Assembly (NCBI RefSeq): GCF_047785965.1
Contig: NZ_JBLOBF010000013.1
Span: 1-29,064 of the forward strand
DNA length: 29,064 nt
Origin: Caldisericum exile_A
Lineage (GTDB): Bacteria > Caldisericota > Caldisericia > Caldisericales > Caldisericaceae
Direction: 5' to 3'
The notes under the pieces were generated by a model that did no database searches, was not told the DNA's origin, and saw only the letters and a list, made by a program, of their open reading frames with translations. Below are positions 8,855-17,203 of the stretch, one piece after another (positions within the stretch are counted from its first letter, which is position 1; every line of letters begins with the position of its first letter). The position numbers and the translations under genes were made by a program.

Positions 8855-11800
8855 CTAACTCCTCCTTAACCATTTTTCCAAGATTTATTTTTGTTGTTAT
8901 TTTAGGTAAGAAAGGTTCTTTAACCTTCTTCTCCTCCTTCTTGGTAGGTAATACCTTTAGGTCAATTGCAAGACCTCTTAAGGTTCTCTGTAATACGTTA
9001 AATGATTCAGGGATTCCAGTTTCAAATATTGTTACACCTTTAGAAATTGCTTCATATGCACGCTTTCTTCCCTCTAAGTCATCGGATTTAATCGTGAGCA
9101 TTTCATGGAGAAGATTTGCAGCACCATATGCTTCAAGTGCCCAAACTTCCATTTCTCCTAATCTTTGACCGCCAAACTGCGCCTTGCCGCCAACTGGTTG
9201 TTGAGTTATTAATGTATATTTACCAACTGCCCTTGCGTGAATCTTATCCTCTGCAAGATGATTAAGTTTAAGGAAGTATGCTTCACCGACTGTAACTTTA
9301 TATTCAAAAGGTTTACCTGTTCTTCCATCATAAACAGTCATCTGTCCAGACTCTTCAAGGTTTGCCTTCTTAAGGAGATTTCTAACATCCTTTTCAGATG
9401 CACCAATGAAAGAAGGGGTTACAACTCTAACATTTAGATTTCTTGCCGCAATCCCCAAATTTGCTTCAAGTATCTGACCAATATTCATTCTCGAAGGGAC
9501 TCCAAGGGGACTCACTATAACATCAATAGTTGTACCATCTTCAAGATATGGCAGATCTTCTTCAGGAACAATTTTACTTACAACACCTTTATTACCATGT
9601 CTTCCTGCAAGTTTGTCTCCAACAATAATTTTTCTTTTCTTTGCAACGAATATTTTTATAAGCTTCAAAGCATTCTTTGTTAATTCGTATCCTTCTTCTC
9701 TTGAGAAAACCTGAACATCTATGACAACTCCACCTTCTCCGGGTGGCACAACAAAAGAACTATTCTTTAAATTACTGTTTCGATTACTCCACAAACTTCT
9801 CCAGATTTTCGCCTCATTTGACTCTTCCTCTTCCGGGAATGGAGTTACTTTACCAACAAGGACATCACCTGGTTTTACTTTAGAACCAACTTTTACTATT
9901 CCTCTTTCATCAAGGAAACGTAAAGCTTCTTTTCGAACATCTCTTATATCTGGAGTAAGCTCTTCGGGGCCTTGTTCTGTCTCATGAACCTCAACAGTAT
10001 ATTCTTTAATGTGAATAGAAGTAAATTTATCTTCACTTACAAGCCTTCTACTTATTACAATAGCATCCTGATAGTTATAGCCATACCACGAAAGATATGC
10101 AATTAGTACATTTATACCAAGAGCCATTTCACCATTCTTAGTTGCATATCCATCGGCAAGAGGCATACCCTTTTTTACAATATCACCTTTTTTAACAATA
10201 GGTCTTTCATTTCTGCAAGTATCTTGGTTTGTTCTCTCAAATTTTCTTAACTTATAAACAACCTCTTCTCTCACTTTGACTTTATTAACACCTGCTTCTG
10301 CAAGTTTTCTGAGTTTATCAAGATTTATAAGTTCTCCTGCTTTAATAATAACTTCTCCTTTTTCGTTTGTGTAGTCTTTTGCAACAACTCTGTCAATGAT
10401 ATCCTCGTTAATCTTTCCAAGATTAAAAGTCTCAACTTCCTGTGGAGAATAAACAAGAAGATCAGTAATTCCTTTGCTATAGAGTTCATGAAGTAACTCT
10501 TCTGTTATCTCTTTTTCAAACCTAAGCGTTTTTTTGGTATTTGTAAGCGTTCCAAATAGACTCTTGCCAATAATATTTTTTCCCAAAGCAGTCAACGACA
10601 AGATAAACACTGGTTTTGTAACTACTTCTCCATTCTCCTCAACTTTAATTTCCTTAACTCCACTCTGCTCATAGAGTCTATTCAGTTTTGTGTCAGATAT
10701 TTTCTGTCCTTCTTCAATAAGGGGTTTTCCTTTTTTGTTCACGATGGTTTCTCTTGCAACAAGACCTATCAAATCGTCATTACGCTCTTTCTCAAAGCAA
10801 TTTGTAATTGAAAACTTCTGAATTTTGTCAGAATCAATTATTGAAATCTGTTCAATGCCATGAGTGATAAGTTTATCTACAATTTGAGGAGTTATCTTTT
10901 CACCGACAAGTTTATAATAATCCTCTATTTCGGGTTTTATATCAAGAAGCACAATTTCCTTTTGTTTTGCTCTATTTAATAAACTTTGCTTAAGATCAGA
11001 GGCTTCTCTATAAACAGAAACATCAACGGTCTTTGCATCATTTGGAACAATATGAATTTCACTGCCATCAACATATGATATAATTCCATCATGCATTGAA
11101 AGAGGTAAATCGAGGTCATCAACTGCAATTTTTGATTCATAACCTGTTGAAACTCTTGGAAGATCAGGATCCAACAGTGGAACTGCTTGACGCTGCATAT
11201 TGCATCCCATCAATGCCCTGTTCGCATCATCATGCTCAAGAAAAGGAATGAGTGATGCAGAAGGACTTATTACTTGTTGAGGAGACACATCCATAAGTTG
11301 AACTAACTCCTTTGAAACAAGTTGTGGAAGGATTTCTCCTGACTCAGTTCTTTTTCGTGCAATGACTAATTCCTCAGTAATCCTACCCTTTTCATCAACA
11401 GGAGTGTTTGCCTGCGCTATGATATATTTTTCCTCTTCATCTGCTGTTAGATATAAAATTTCATTGGTTACAACACCATCTTTTACAATCCTATATGGAG
11501 TTGTTATAAAGCCGTATTCATTAACACTCGCAAACATTGTGGGAGAATTAATGAGTCCTATGTTCTGACCTTCTGGCGTTTCAATAGGACAAATTCTTCC
11601 ATAATGTGAAGAGTGGACATCTCTTACTTCAATTCCGGCTCTCTTTCTATGTAAACCGCCTGCACCTAATGATGTTAATCTTCTCTTATGAGTTAATGAT
11701 GCAAGGGGATTGGTTTCTTCCATGAACTGTGATAATTGGCTTACGCCAAAGAATTGTCTCAACTGACCTGTAATTGCTTTATTACTAAAAATAGAAGGAA

Positions 11801-13031
11801 TTGTTATCTCTTCTGGCTTCTTAATTGCAATTGCTTCCCTTGCGCTTCTTTGAACTTTCAAGGCGCCTTTCTCAAATTCTTCAGAAATTAGTTCACCGAC
11901 AGTCCTCACTCGTCTATTTGCAAGGCTATCGATATCATCTTCTTTTTCAATGCCTTCTCTTACTTTAATAAGGTGCGAAATAATATCTACAAAATCATCT
12001 TTTGTGAGGATATGATCATCCCTTTTTACATTAAATTTTTTATTAATTTTATATCTTGAAACTGGATAGTATTCATTTCTCCGAGGATCCATTAAAATAT
12101 TATGAACAAGCTCTTCAGCTGCTTCTAACGTCACCCTTTCTTTTGGATGGAAAATTTTATAAATTTCGATTTTTGCTTCATCAGAGTTATTGGTTTTATC
12201 CTTCTTAAGCGTTTGCTCCACCCAATAGTCATAACCTTCAACCTTGACAGAATAACGTAGGATGTTTTCTTCACGCAACTTTTCAAAAGATTCCTCTTGA
12301 AGAATTGTCCCCTTCTTAATAATAACTTTACCTTCAGAGTTTTTAATATCCTCGGCAAGCTTCTTACCGATAACGACATCGTATGAGAAGGGAGATGTAG
12401 TCATGACGTCAACTGTCATGGTCTGATAGAATTTCTCGAGAATTTCTTCATTGTTCTTAAAACCAATCGCCTTTAAAACTACCGTAACAGGAAGTTTTTT
12501 CATTCCCTTCTTCAGCCGAATGTACATCACATTGTCTTTGCCAACTTCCATTTCCATCCAGCTACCTCTGTCGGGAATGATTGTAACAATATAATTAGTA
12601 AAACCACTCTCTACATCTTTTTCACTTTGAAAGTAAACACCGGGGGATCTTATTAACTGTTGGACAACGACTCTCTTCTTTCCATTGATTATAAAAGTGC
12701 CATCAGGAAGCATTCTTGGTACATCAGCAAGAAGAGCCTCTTGTTCCTTAATCTCACCTGTATTTTTATAGATCAATCTGAATCTACCTTTAATTGAAAC
12801 CTCGTATGTAGTTCCAACCCTAATACAATCTTCTGGAGTCCTCAAAGGCTCACCAACAGAATATGAAACAAACTCTACACGTATATTCTTTGTATCTATA
12901 GGGAAGATCCTCTGAAGAATTTCCCCTATTCCCTCGTTTAAAAACTTTTCATAAGATGAAATTTGAACACTCAGCAAATTAGGTAAAGGTATACTCAGTT
13001 TTGTTTTTCTAAGGTCTAAAATTTTATCCAT
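8835..13031 (-). CDS. rpoB: DNA-directed RNA polymerase subunit beta
   Basis: This is the beta subunit of RNA polymerase, about 1398 residues, longer than B. subtilis (1193) or Thermus (1119). Core motifs are the rifampicin-pocket region (FFGVSQLSQFMEETNPL then THKRRLTSLGAGGLHRKRAG), ICPIETPEGQNIGLIN, GDKLAGRHGNKGVVSK and the C-terminal GGQRLGEMEVWALEAYGAA. Extra length sits mostly between about residues 665 and 930, where a large insertion separates the strand YVDGSEIHIV from FERTNQDTCRNERPIV. A smaller related module is at 223-270. Two ATGs are in tandem (13034 and 13031). The second has better spacing from AAGGAG. There are no rplJ or rplL genes upstream; a dedicated promoter lies in the 3' end of moaC. 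Confidence 0.98.
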   Translation of the reverse strand: MDKILDLRKTKLSIPLPNLLSVQISSYEKFLNEGIGEILQRIFPIDTKNIRVEFVSYSVGEPLRTPEDCIRVGTTYEVSIKGRFRLIYKNTGEIKEQEALLADVPRMLPDGTFIINGKKRVVVQQLIRSPGVYFQSEKDVESGFTNYIVTIIPDRGSWMEMEVGKDNVMYIRLKKGMKKLPVTVVLKAIGFKNNEEILEKFYQTMTVDVMTTSPFSYDVVIGKKLAEDIKNSEGKVIIKKGTILQEESFEKLREENILRYSVKVEGYDYWVEQTLKKDKTNNSDEAKIEIYKIFHPKERVTLEAAEELVHNILMDPRRNEYYPVSRYKINKKFNVKRDDHILTKDDFVDIISHLIKVREGIEKEDDIDSLANRRVRTVGELISEEFEKGALKVQRSAREAIAIKKPEEITIPSIFSNKAITGQLRQFFGVSQLSQFMEETNPLASLTHKRRLTSLGAGGLHRKRAGIEVRDVHSSHYGRICPIETPEGQNIGLINSPTMFASVNEYGFITTPYRIVKDGVVTNEILYLTADEEEKYIIAQANTPVDEKGRITEELVIARKRTESGEILPQLVSKELVQLMDVSPQQVISPSASLIPFLEHDDANRALMGCNMQRQAVPLLDPDLPRVSTGYESKIAVDDLDLPLSMHDGIISYVDGSEIHIVPNDAKTVDVSVYREASDLKQSLLNRAKQKEIVLLDIKPEIEDYYKLVGEKITPQIVDKLITHGIEQISIIDSDKIQKFSITNCFEKERNDDLIGLVARETIVNKKGKPLIEEGQKISDTKLNRLYEQSGVKEIKVEENGEVVTKPVFILSLTALGKNIIGKSLFGTLTNTKKTLRFEKEITEELLHELYSKGITDLLVYSPQEVETFNLGKINEDIIDRVVAKDYTNEKGEVIIKAGELINLDKLRKLAEAGVNKVKVREEVVYKLRKFERTNQDTCRNERPIVKKGDIVKKGMPLADGYATKNGEMALGINVLIAYLSWYGYNYQDAIVISRRLVSEDKFTSIHIKEYTVEVHETEQGPEELTPDIRDVRKEALRFLDERGIVKVGSKVKPGDVLVGKVTPFPEEEESNEAKIWRSLWSNRNSNLKNSSFVVPPGEGGVVIDVQVFSREEGYELTKNALKLIKIFVAKKRKIIVGDKLAGRHGNKGVVSKIVPEEDLPYLEDGTTIDVIVSPLGVPSRMNIGQILEANLGIAARNLNVRVVTPSFIGASEKDVRNLLKKANLEESGQMTVYDGRTGKPFEYKVTVGEAYFLKLNHLAEDKIHARAVGKYTLITQQPVGGKAQFGGQRLGEMEVWALEAYGAANLLHEMLTIKSDDLEGRKRAYEAISKGVTIFETGIPESFNVLQRTLRGLAIDLKVLPTKKEEKKVKEPFLPKITTKINLGKMVKEELDEGSSN

Positions 13032-13062
13032 CATACCTCCTTAAGCAAATACGCAATTTGAT

Positions 13063-13090
13063 ATTATACAAAATTTCAAAATTTAGTCAA
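13063..13090 (-). promoter_or_regulatory. Sigma70-type promoter for the rpoB unit
   Basis: On the minus strand the -35 box TTGACT (13085-13090) is followed by a 16-bp spacer and a perfect TATAAT (13063-13068). The -35 box is formed by the final Leu-Asp codons and stop of moaC (CTTGACTAA). The predicted leader to rpoB is only about 20 nt, too short for the long attenuator leaders that precede rplKAJL-rpoBC in many bacteria. Confidence 0.85.
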
Positions 13091-13562
13091 GCTTTTTTTC
13101 TTTTCTAAAAGTTCCAGATTTTCCCCCAGTCTTTTCTAAAAGATAAATCTCTCTTATTTCTATATTCTTGTCAATTGATTTACACATATCATAAATAGTC
13201 AGTGCAGCGACTGAAACGCTCGTAAGAGCTTCCATCTCTGCACCAGTTTTTGCTTTCAATTCGACAAAACTTTCAATTTCAATTGATGGAGGTTCATCCA
13301 CCAATCTAAAAGCTAAATCAGAAAAAGTAATATTAAGAGGATGGCAAAGAGGAATTAATTCAGATGTCTTTTTTGATGCCATAATACCTGCAATTTTTGC
13401 AACAGTCAATACTTCCCCTTTTTGAATGTCACCAAGTTTTATTTTTTCAAGGGTTTCCTTTGAAAGTAAAATTTTTGCAAATGCTCTTGCAGTCCTTAAA
13501 GTCTCGTCTTTATTTGTTACATCCACCATGTATGCTTTGCCGCTCTTATCAAATTGGCTCAT
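13083..13562 (-). CDS. moaC: Cyclic pyranopterin monophosphate synthase
   Basis: MoaC converts 3',8-cyclo-7,8-dihydro-GTP (made by MoaA) to cyclic pyranopterin monophosphate, the first stable intermediate of molybdenum (or tungsten) cofactor synthesis. The 159-residue product has the full signature: VAKIAGIMASKKTSELIPLCHPL, TGAEMEALTSVSVAALTIYDMCK with Asp125 and Lys128, and LLEKTGGKSG with Lys144 and Lys148. Lys48 is in the position of E. coli Lys51. It follows moaA by 3 bp; the GGGGGGAT before the ATG is also the last codons and stop of moaA. It is the final gene of the long upstream block. No other cofactor genes (moaD, moaE, moeA) are in the window. Confidence 0.97.
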   Translation of the reverse strand: MSQFDKSGKAYMVDVTNKDETLRTARAFAKILLSKETLEKIKLGDIQKGEVLTVAKIAGIMASKKTSELIPLCHPLNITFSDLAFRLVDEPPSIEIESFVELKAKTGAEMEALTSVSVAALTIYDMCKSIDKNIEIREIYLLEKTGGKSGTFRKEKKLD

Positions 13563-13565
13563 TTT

Positions 13566-14528
13566 TTATCCCCCCAATTCTCTCATGTTTTCAATGAATT
13601 CTTTCGAACCAATTTTAATTTCCCCGTGTCCTGCAGGTTTAACAAAAACAGCACTTTCAAATTTGCTTCTCAAAAGCTCAAAATCTCTATTTTTTACAGC
13701 ATCTTTTATATCAATATTGATTGTTGAAAACAGACAAGGATAAATCTTATATGTAGATGTAAGCCTTAACCTATTGCAGGAAGAACAAAAATGCTGACTT
13801 ATTGAAGCAATAAAACCAACCTTGCCTTTAAAACCTTCAATTTGGTAATAGTTAGCAACTTCATGATTTGAATCTTCTATTTTTTTTAAGGTGTATTCTT
13901 TCTCAAGAATTTCTATTGCTTTTTTAAAGGCCATAAAATGCCTTTCAAAAAATGGATTACCTTTTACTGGCATCAACTCAATAAATCTTACAATTACATT
14001 TTCGTTCTTCGTAAGATTAGCAATTGGCACTATATCTTCTTCGTTAATACCTTTAAGAAGAACTGTATTTATTTTTATAGGAATTAAACCTACTTTTATT
14101 GACTCTTCGATTCCTGAAATCACATCATCAAGTTTATCAATAGTTGTAATTTGCGAAAATACATCTCTTCTTAAGGAATCAAGACTTATATTTAACCTTG
14201 TCAATTTGGCCTCTTTCAAATCTTTTGCAAGATCTTTAAGGCGATATGCGTTTGTTGTCAAAACGATCTCTTCAAAACCCACATTTGAAGCAATTCTTAC
14301 AATTTCAACAATATCGCTTCTTAATAGAGGCTCACCACCTGTAATTCTAACCTTCTTAAAACCAAGCGTGCGGACACCTTTTAAAATAAATTCAATATCC
14401 TCAAGAGGCGGTTCTTTTGCAATTGCATCATCTTTATATGAACTGCAGTAAGCACACCGAAAGTTGCATCGCTCAGTAACAGAGAATCTAAGATAAGATA
14501 TTTCTCTCCCAAATCTATCCTTAAGCAA
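13566..14528 (-). CDS. moaA: GTP 3',8-cyclase (radical SAM)
   Basis: MoaA rearranges GTP to 3',8-cyclo-7,8-dihydro-GTP using two [4Fe-4S] clusters. The N-terminal SAM cluster motif is Cys21-x3-Cys25-x2-Cys28 (ERCNFRCAYCS), and RITGGEPLLR follows. The C-terminal substrate cluster ligands are Cys248, Cys251 and Cys265. The product ends in the Gly-Gly pair (319-320) that is conserved and functionally important in this family. The 320-residue length is normal. The start is a TTG at 14528, supported by a GGAGGT Shine-Dalgarno at 14534-14539 with a 5-nt spacer. This start overlaps the end of the upstream EndoQ gene by 8 bp, implying coupled translation. Confidence 0.97.
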   Translation of the reverse strand: MLKDRFGREISYLRFSVTERCNFRCAYCSSYKDDAIAKEPPLEDIEFILKGVRTLGFKKVRITGGEPLLRSDIVEIVRIASNVGFEEIVLTTNAYRLKDLAKDLKEAKLTRLNISLDSLRRDVFSQITTIDKLDDVISGIEESIKVGLIPIKINTVLLKGINEEDIVPIANLTKNENVIVRFIELMPVKGNPFFERHFMAFKKAIEILEKEYTLKKIEDSNHEVANYYQIEGFKGKVGFIASISQHFCSSCNRLRLTSTYKIYPCLFSTINIDIKDAVKNRDFELLRSKFESAVFVKPAGHGEIKIGSKEFIENMRELGG

Positions 14529-15681
14529 AACTTACCTCCCAGCTTCCGTAAACACCATCATATCCACAATCAAAAATGAGATTACCTTTTCTTATTTCAT
14601 TTAAATACATTATAGTTTCATTATTAACAAGATGCGCAACATCATCAAGATCTGAAAAAAGCAATAAATTTAGCTCATTACCAAATTCATAAATTAAAGT
14701 AAGATAGATTTTCTCTTGTTCTTTCTTTTTGTATGACCTTTTCAAAATTTCTTGCAAAGGAATATAATAGAAATATTTAATCTTTGACAATCCTGAGCTA
14801 ATGTATGAATCGCTTAATTCCTTAACTCTATGTAATACTCCTTTCGTAAGTGGTTTCCCGCATACAGGACAGATGGACACCGAAAAATCTTGAGTCTTGA
14901 ATTTACATTTCCTATGTCCATCAAGATAATATTTACCAAGTTGAGGAAAGTTTTCTATTGTAAAGGTGAATAAAACATCCTTTAAATTATAGAACAATTC
15001 CTCAAATCCTTTTGAGTGTTTTGTAGCAGTTGCCTCTCTTCCAATATGCAAAGGAGAGTGCGAATCTGAACTTGATAAAACAGGATAATTCTCAAGCTCA
15101 GAAATAGAATAAACCATTTTAGGATCAGCACTTAAACCTGTCTCAATAAACAAATTATCTATAAAATCCGTTTCAAAAATTTCACTTATACCACGAAAAC
15201 CATTTGAGGCGCCTAAAGCTCCGTAATGAGGCGTAAAAATATGTGCTAAGATAACTGGAATATTCGAGTTTACATCCTTTAAAATTCTCAAAAATTCTTT
15301 CGGTTCAAGTCTTATATTCGGACGTGCATTTTTTTCAAAATTAGAAAAAGCTTTATAAGCCTTTTGGAAATTTTCGACATCTTTTAGAGTTGGAAATGCA
15401 AGCACAATATGAAAACTTTTATTTCCGTTTCTCTCAAAAGTAAGATTTACTTCTCCTGTTAGAATGAAAGGGAAATCGTAAAAATAATAAAATCCGTTAT
15501 CAAAGGAAAGAATATTTTCTATCTCTTTCCTCCATCTTGGAAGGAAAATATCCCCTGTTCCCAAAATTGTAATTCCTTTCATTTTTGCATATTCAACCAT
15601 ATGAGGAATATCCATAAAACGGCTTGAAGGAATACTAAATAAAGAATGCAAATGGTAATCTAAAATGTCTATTTCTTGCAT
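14521..15681 (-). CDS. endoQ: Endonuclease Q-family PHP-domain nuclease
   Basis: The 386-residue product resembles endonuclease Q, which nicks DNA 5' of deaminated bases such as uracil and hypoxanthine. It was characterised in Thermococcales and some Bacillus. The N-terminal PHP metal motif is DYHLHS (His10, His12), followed by GTGDIFLPRW, the metal-ligand region ILTGEVNL, AHIFTPHYGALG, FIETGLSADPKM and SSDSHSPLHIGREAT. Then come GKYYLDGHRKC, a zinc site (Cys259, Cys271, Cys274) and PLTKGVLHRVKEL. The end carries the hallmark GYDGVYGSWEV. This order of motifs is specific to the EndoQ group rather than to histidinol phosphatase or PolX. It overlaps the GT2 gene by 13 bp and moaA by 8 bp. Family assignment is from remembered motifs; activity is inferred. 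Confidence 0.85.
   Translation of the reverse strand: MQEIDILDYHLHSLFSIPSSRFMDIPHMVEYAKMKGITILGTGDIFLPRWRKEIENILSFDNGFYYFYDFPFILTGEVNLTFERNGNKSFHIVLAFPTLKDVENFQKAYKAFSNFEKNARPNIRLEPKEFLRILKDVNSNIPVILAHIFTPHYGALGASNGFRGISEIFETDFIDNLFIETGLSADPKMVYSISELENYPVLSSSDSHSPLHIGREATATKHSKGFEELFYNLKDVLFTFTIENFPQLGKYYLDGHRKCKFKTQDFSVSICPVCGKPLTKGVLHRVKELSDSYISSGLSKIKYFYYIPLQEILKRSYKKKEQEKIYLTLIYEFGNELNLLLFSDLDDVAHLVNNETIMYLNEIRKGNLIFDCGYDGVYGSWEVSFA
14534..14539 (-). promoter_or_regulatory. Ribosome binding site supporting the TTG start of moaA
   Basis: GGAGGT lies 5 nt before the TTG at 14526-14528, inside the 3' end of the endonuclease Q gene. No ATG or GTG near this site gives the conserved MoaA N-terminus. 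Confidence 0.7.
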
Positions 15682-16340
15682 CTATAAAAAGCAAGTTTCA
15701 AAGTGACAAATAAAAATTTTAACGGATCAATAATCTGGTTAATTTTACTCTTAGCTCTATTGGTATAGATAGTATTTATCTCCACAAAGGCAATCTTAAA
15801 CCCACATTTAGCTGCTTTTATAAGCATCTCAGTATCAAGTTGATATCTTTTTGTCTCGAATTTAATCTTCTTTGCAACTTCTGCTCTTAAAACTCTATAC
15901 CCTGATTGACTATCAAGAATTTTCGTACCACAAATAACGCTAACAAGAAAAGATGAGAAACTATTTGCAAAGATTCGAAGAGGAGGCATTAATTGTGGCA
16001 AAAACTTTCTTGCACCAACTACTATATCATAACCTTCGTTTAACTTGTTTAAAAGTTTAGGAAGCTCGTCTGGGTCGTGTTGTCCATCAGCATCAAGGAG
16101 AACAATTGTATCAAAATTATGCTCAATTGCATATCTAAAACCAATTTTAAGTGCATCAGCCTTACCAAGATTTACTTCATTTCTTATAACAAATGCGCCT
16201 GCACTTTCTGCAACAGTCTTTGTATCATCAATTGATCCGTCATCAATAACAAGCACAAAATCAACATATTTTCTTGTCTTTATAATAACATCCTTTATGT
16301 TGTGTGCCTCATCCTTTGCTGGAATAATTGCAATTAACAT
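15669..16340 (-). CDS. GT2-family glycosyltransferase (polyprenyl-phosphate sugar transferase-like)
   Basis: This 223-residue single-domain GT-A glycosyltransferase has the fold opening IAIIPAKDEAHNI, VIDDGS with Asp33-Asp34, and LLDADGQHDP with the Asp83-x-Asp85 metal motif. A conserved SGYRVLRAEV block follows. The profile matches the dolichol/polyprenyl-phosphate mannose or glucose synthase branch, which charges a lipid carrier with a sugar from a nucleotide donor at the membrane face. There is no transmembrane tail, so it would be soluble or peripheral. It overlaps the acyltransferase by 7 bp and has a good AAGGAG Shine-Dalgarno. With that neighbour it suggests a small glycolipid pathway. 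The substrate is unknown. Confidence 0.85.
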   Translation of the reverse strand: MLIAIIPAKDEAHNIKDVIIKTRKYVDFVLVIDDGSIDDTKTVAESAGAFVIRNEVNLGKADALKIGFRYAIEHNFDTIVLLDADGQHDPDELPKLLNKLNEGYDIVVGARKFLPQLMPPLRIFANSFSSFLVSVICGTKILDSQSGYRVLRAEVAKKIKFETKRYQLDTEMLIKAAKCGFKIAFVEINTIYTNRAKSKINQIIDPLKFLFVTLKLAFYRCKK

Positions 16341-17203
16341 GAATACTCCTTAAAATAATCAAAAAAATGATACCACTGAGTTGGATATCTTTTAACAAAT
16401 TCTTCTAATATAGATGCAAATCTTGAAACATACCTTTTAGAAAATTCACTTTCAGGAAGCGTAAAGTCAATATCAAACTCGTCTGAAAAGTAAACCTTAT
16501 AGTAACCATTTTCTCTTATAAGAGCAGCAAAAATACTTTTTACCTTTGTTCTATAAGCAAGAATAGATGCGCCCTTGGGAAAGGAAACGTTCCTTCTAAA
16601 AAAATTTACACAAATTCCGTCTTTATTAATGTCTCTATCACTAACAATTGTTGCAATTTCGCCATTTTTAACGGCCTTATATGCACCAAGAAATCCCCCT
16701 TGAAAAGGGTGGACTATTACATTGAATCTCCTGCGCAATTCTTCGTAAAACTTTTCAACTTCAATTTCTTGCTGGGGAAGACCAATACCGTGAGCTTTAA
16801 AGCCAAGAGATCCAACAAGAACGCCGGCAACTTCCCAATTTCCAAGATGCGCAGTTGGTATAACAAGACCGCCATTTTGAGTTAGTTCTTTAAGTTTCTT
16901 AAAAACTTCTTCTTTTGGTGTGAGTATTTTTATCTTATCAAATCCTTTAACAACAACTATAAAATAATCTGCAATGTTCAAAGCAAAGTTTTCGTAAAAT
17001 TCAATTCCAAGTTTATACAAACTAAACCTATTCTTATTTGTTATTATCTTTATATTATTCAAGACATAATTCCTTTTTCTATCAAACCAAAATGAAAAAA
17101 AACCTAACAGTTTTGCTGTTAGATAAACAAAAGATACAGGCATTATCTTTACATATTTTTTGCCTAACTTATACCAAAATGAGAGCATTTTTCTGTTAGC
17201 CAA
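16334..17203 (-). CDS. LpxL/HtrB-like lysophospholipid or glycolipid acyltransferase
   Basis: This is a 289-residue member of the lipid A biosynthesis acyltransferase superfamily. That family includes LpxL/LpxM and the mycobacterial mannoside acyltransferase PatA. It has an N-terminal hydrophobic segment (about residues 22-40), then the catalytic HLGNWE motif (His119, Glu124), GGFLGAYKAVKNG and SDRDI, and ends WYHFFDYF. It likely transfers an acyl chain onto a glycolipid or lipid A-like acceptor at the inner membrane. The start is uncertain: the TTG at 17203 overlaps the NUDIX stop by 8 bp, and an ATG lies at 17188. Neither has a clear Shine-Dalgarno. The GT2 neighbour supports envelope glycolipid synthesis. 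Whether the cell has an outer membrane cannot be judged here. Confidence 0.85.
   Translation of the reverse strand: MANRKMLSFWYKLGKKYVKIMPVSFVYLTAKLLGFFSFWFDRKRNYVLNNIKIITNKNRFSLYKLGIEFYENFALNIADYFIVVVKGFDKIKILTPKEEVFKKLKELTQNGGLVIPTAHLGNWEVAGVLVGSLGFKAHGIGLPQQEIEVEKFYEELRRRFNVIVHPFQGGFLGAYKAVKNGEIATIVSDRDINKDGICVNFFRRNVSFPKGASILAYRTKVKSIFAALIRENGYYKVYFSDEFDIDFTLPESEFSKRYVSRFASILEEFVKRYPTQWYHFFDYFKEYSC

Noticed and set aside
13035..13082. A molybdenum-cofactor riboswitch or L10-type leader between moaC and rpoB
   Set aside because: The gap is only 48 bp and is filled by the promoter and Shine-Dalgarno; no room for a structured leader.
14521..15681. Histidinol phosphatase or PolX-type PHP protein as identity of the EndoQ gene
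   Set aside because: The zinc site, GKYYLDGHRKC, GVLHRVKEL and terminal GYDGVYG are EndoQ hallmarks absent from those families.
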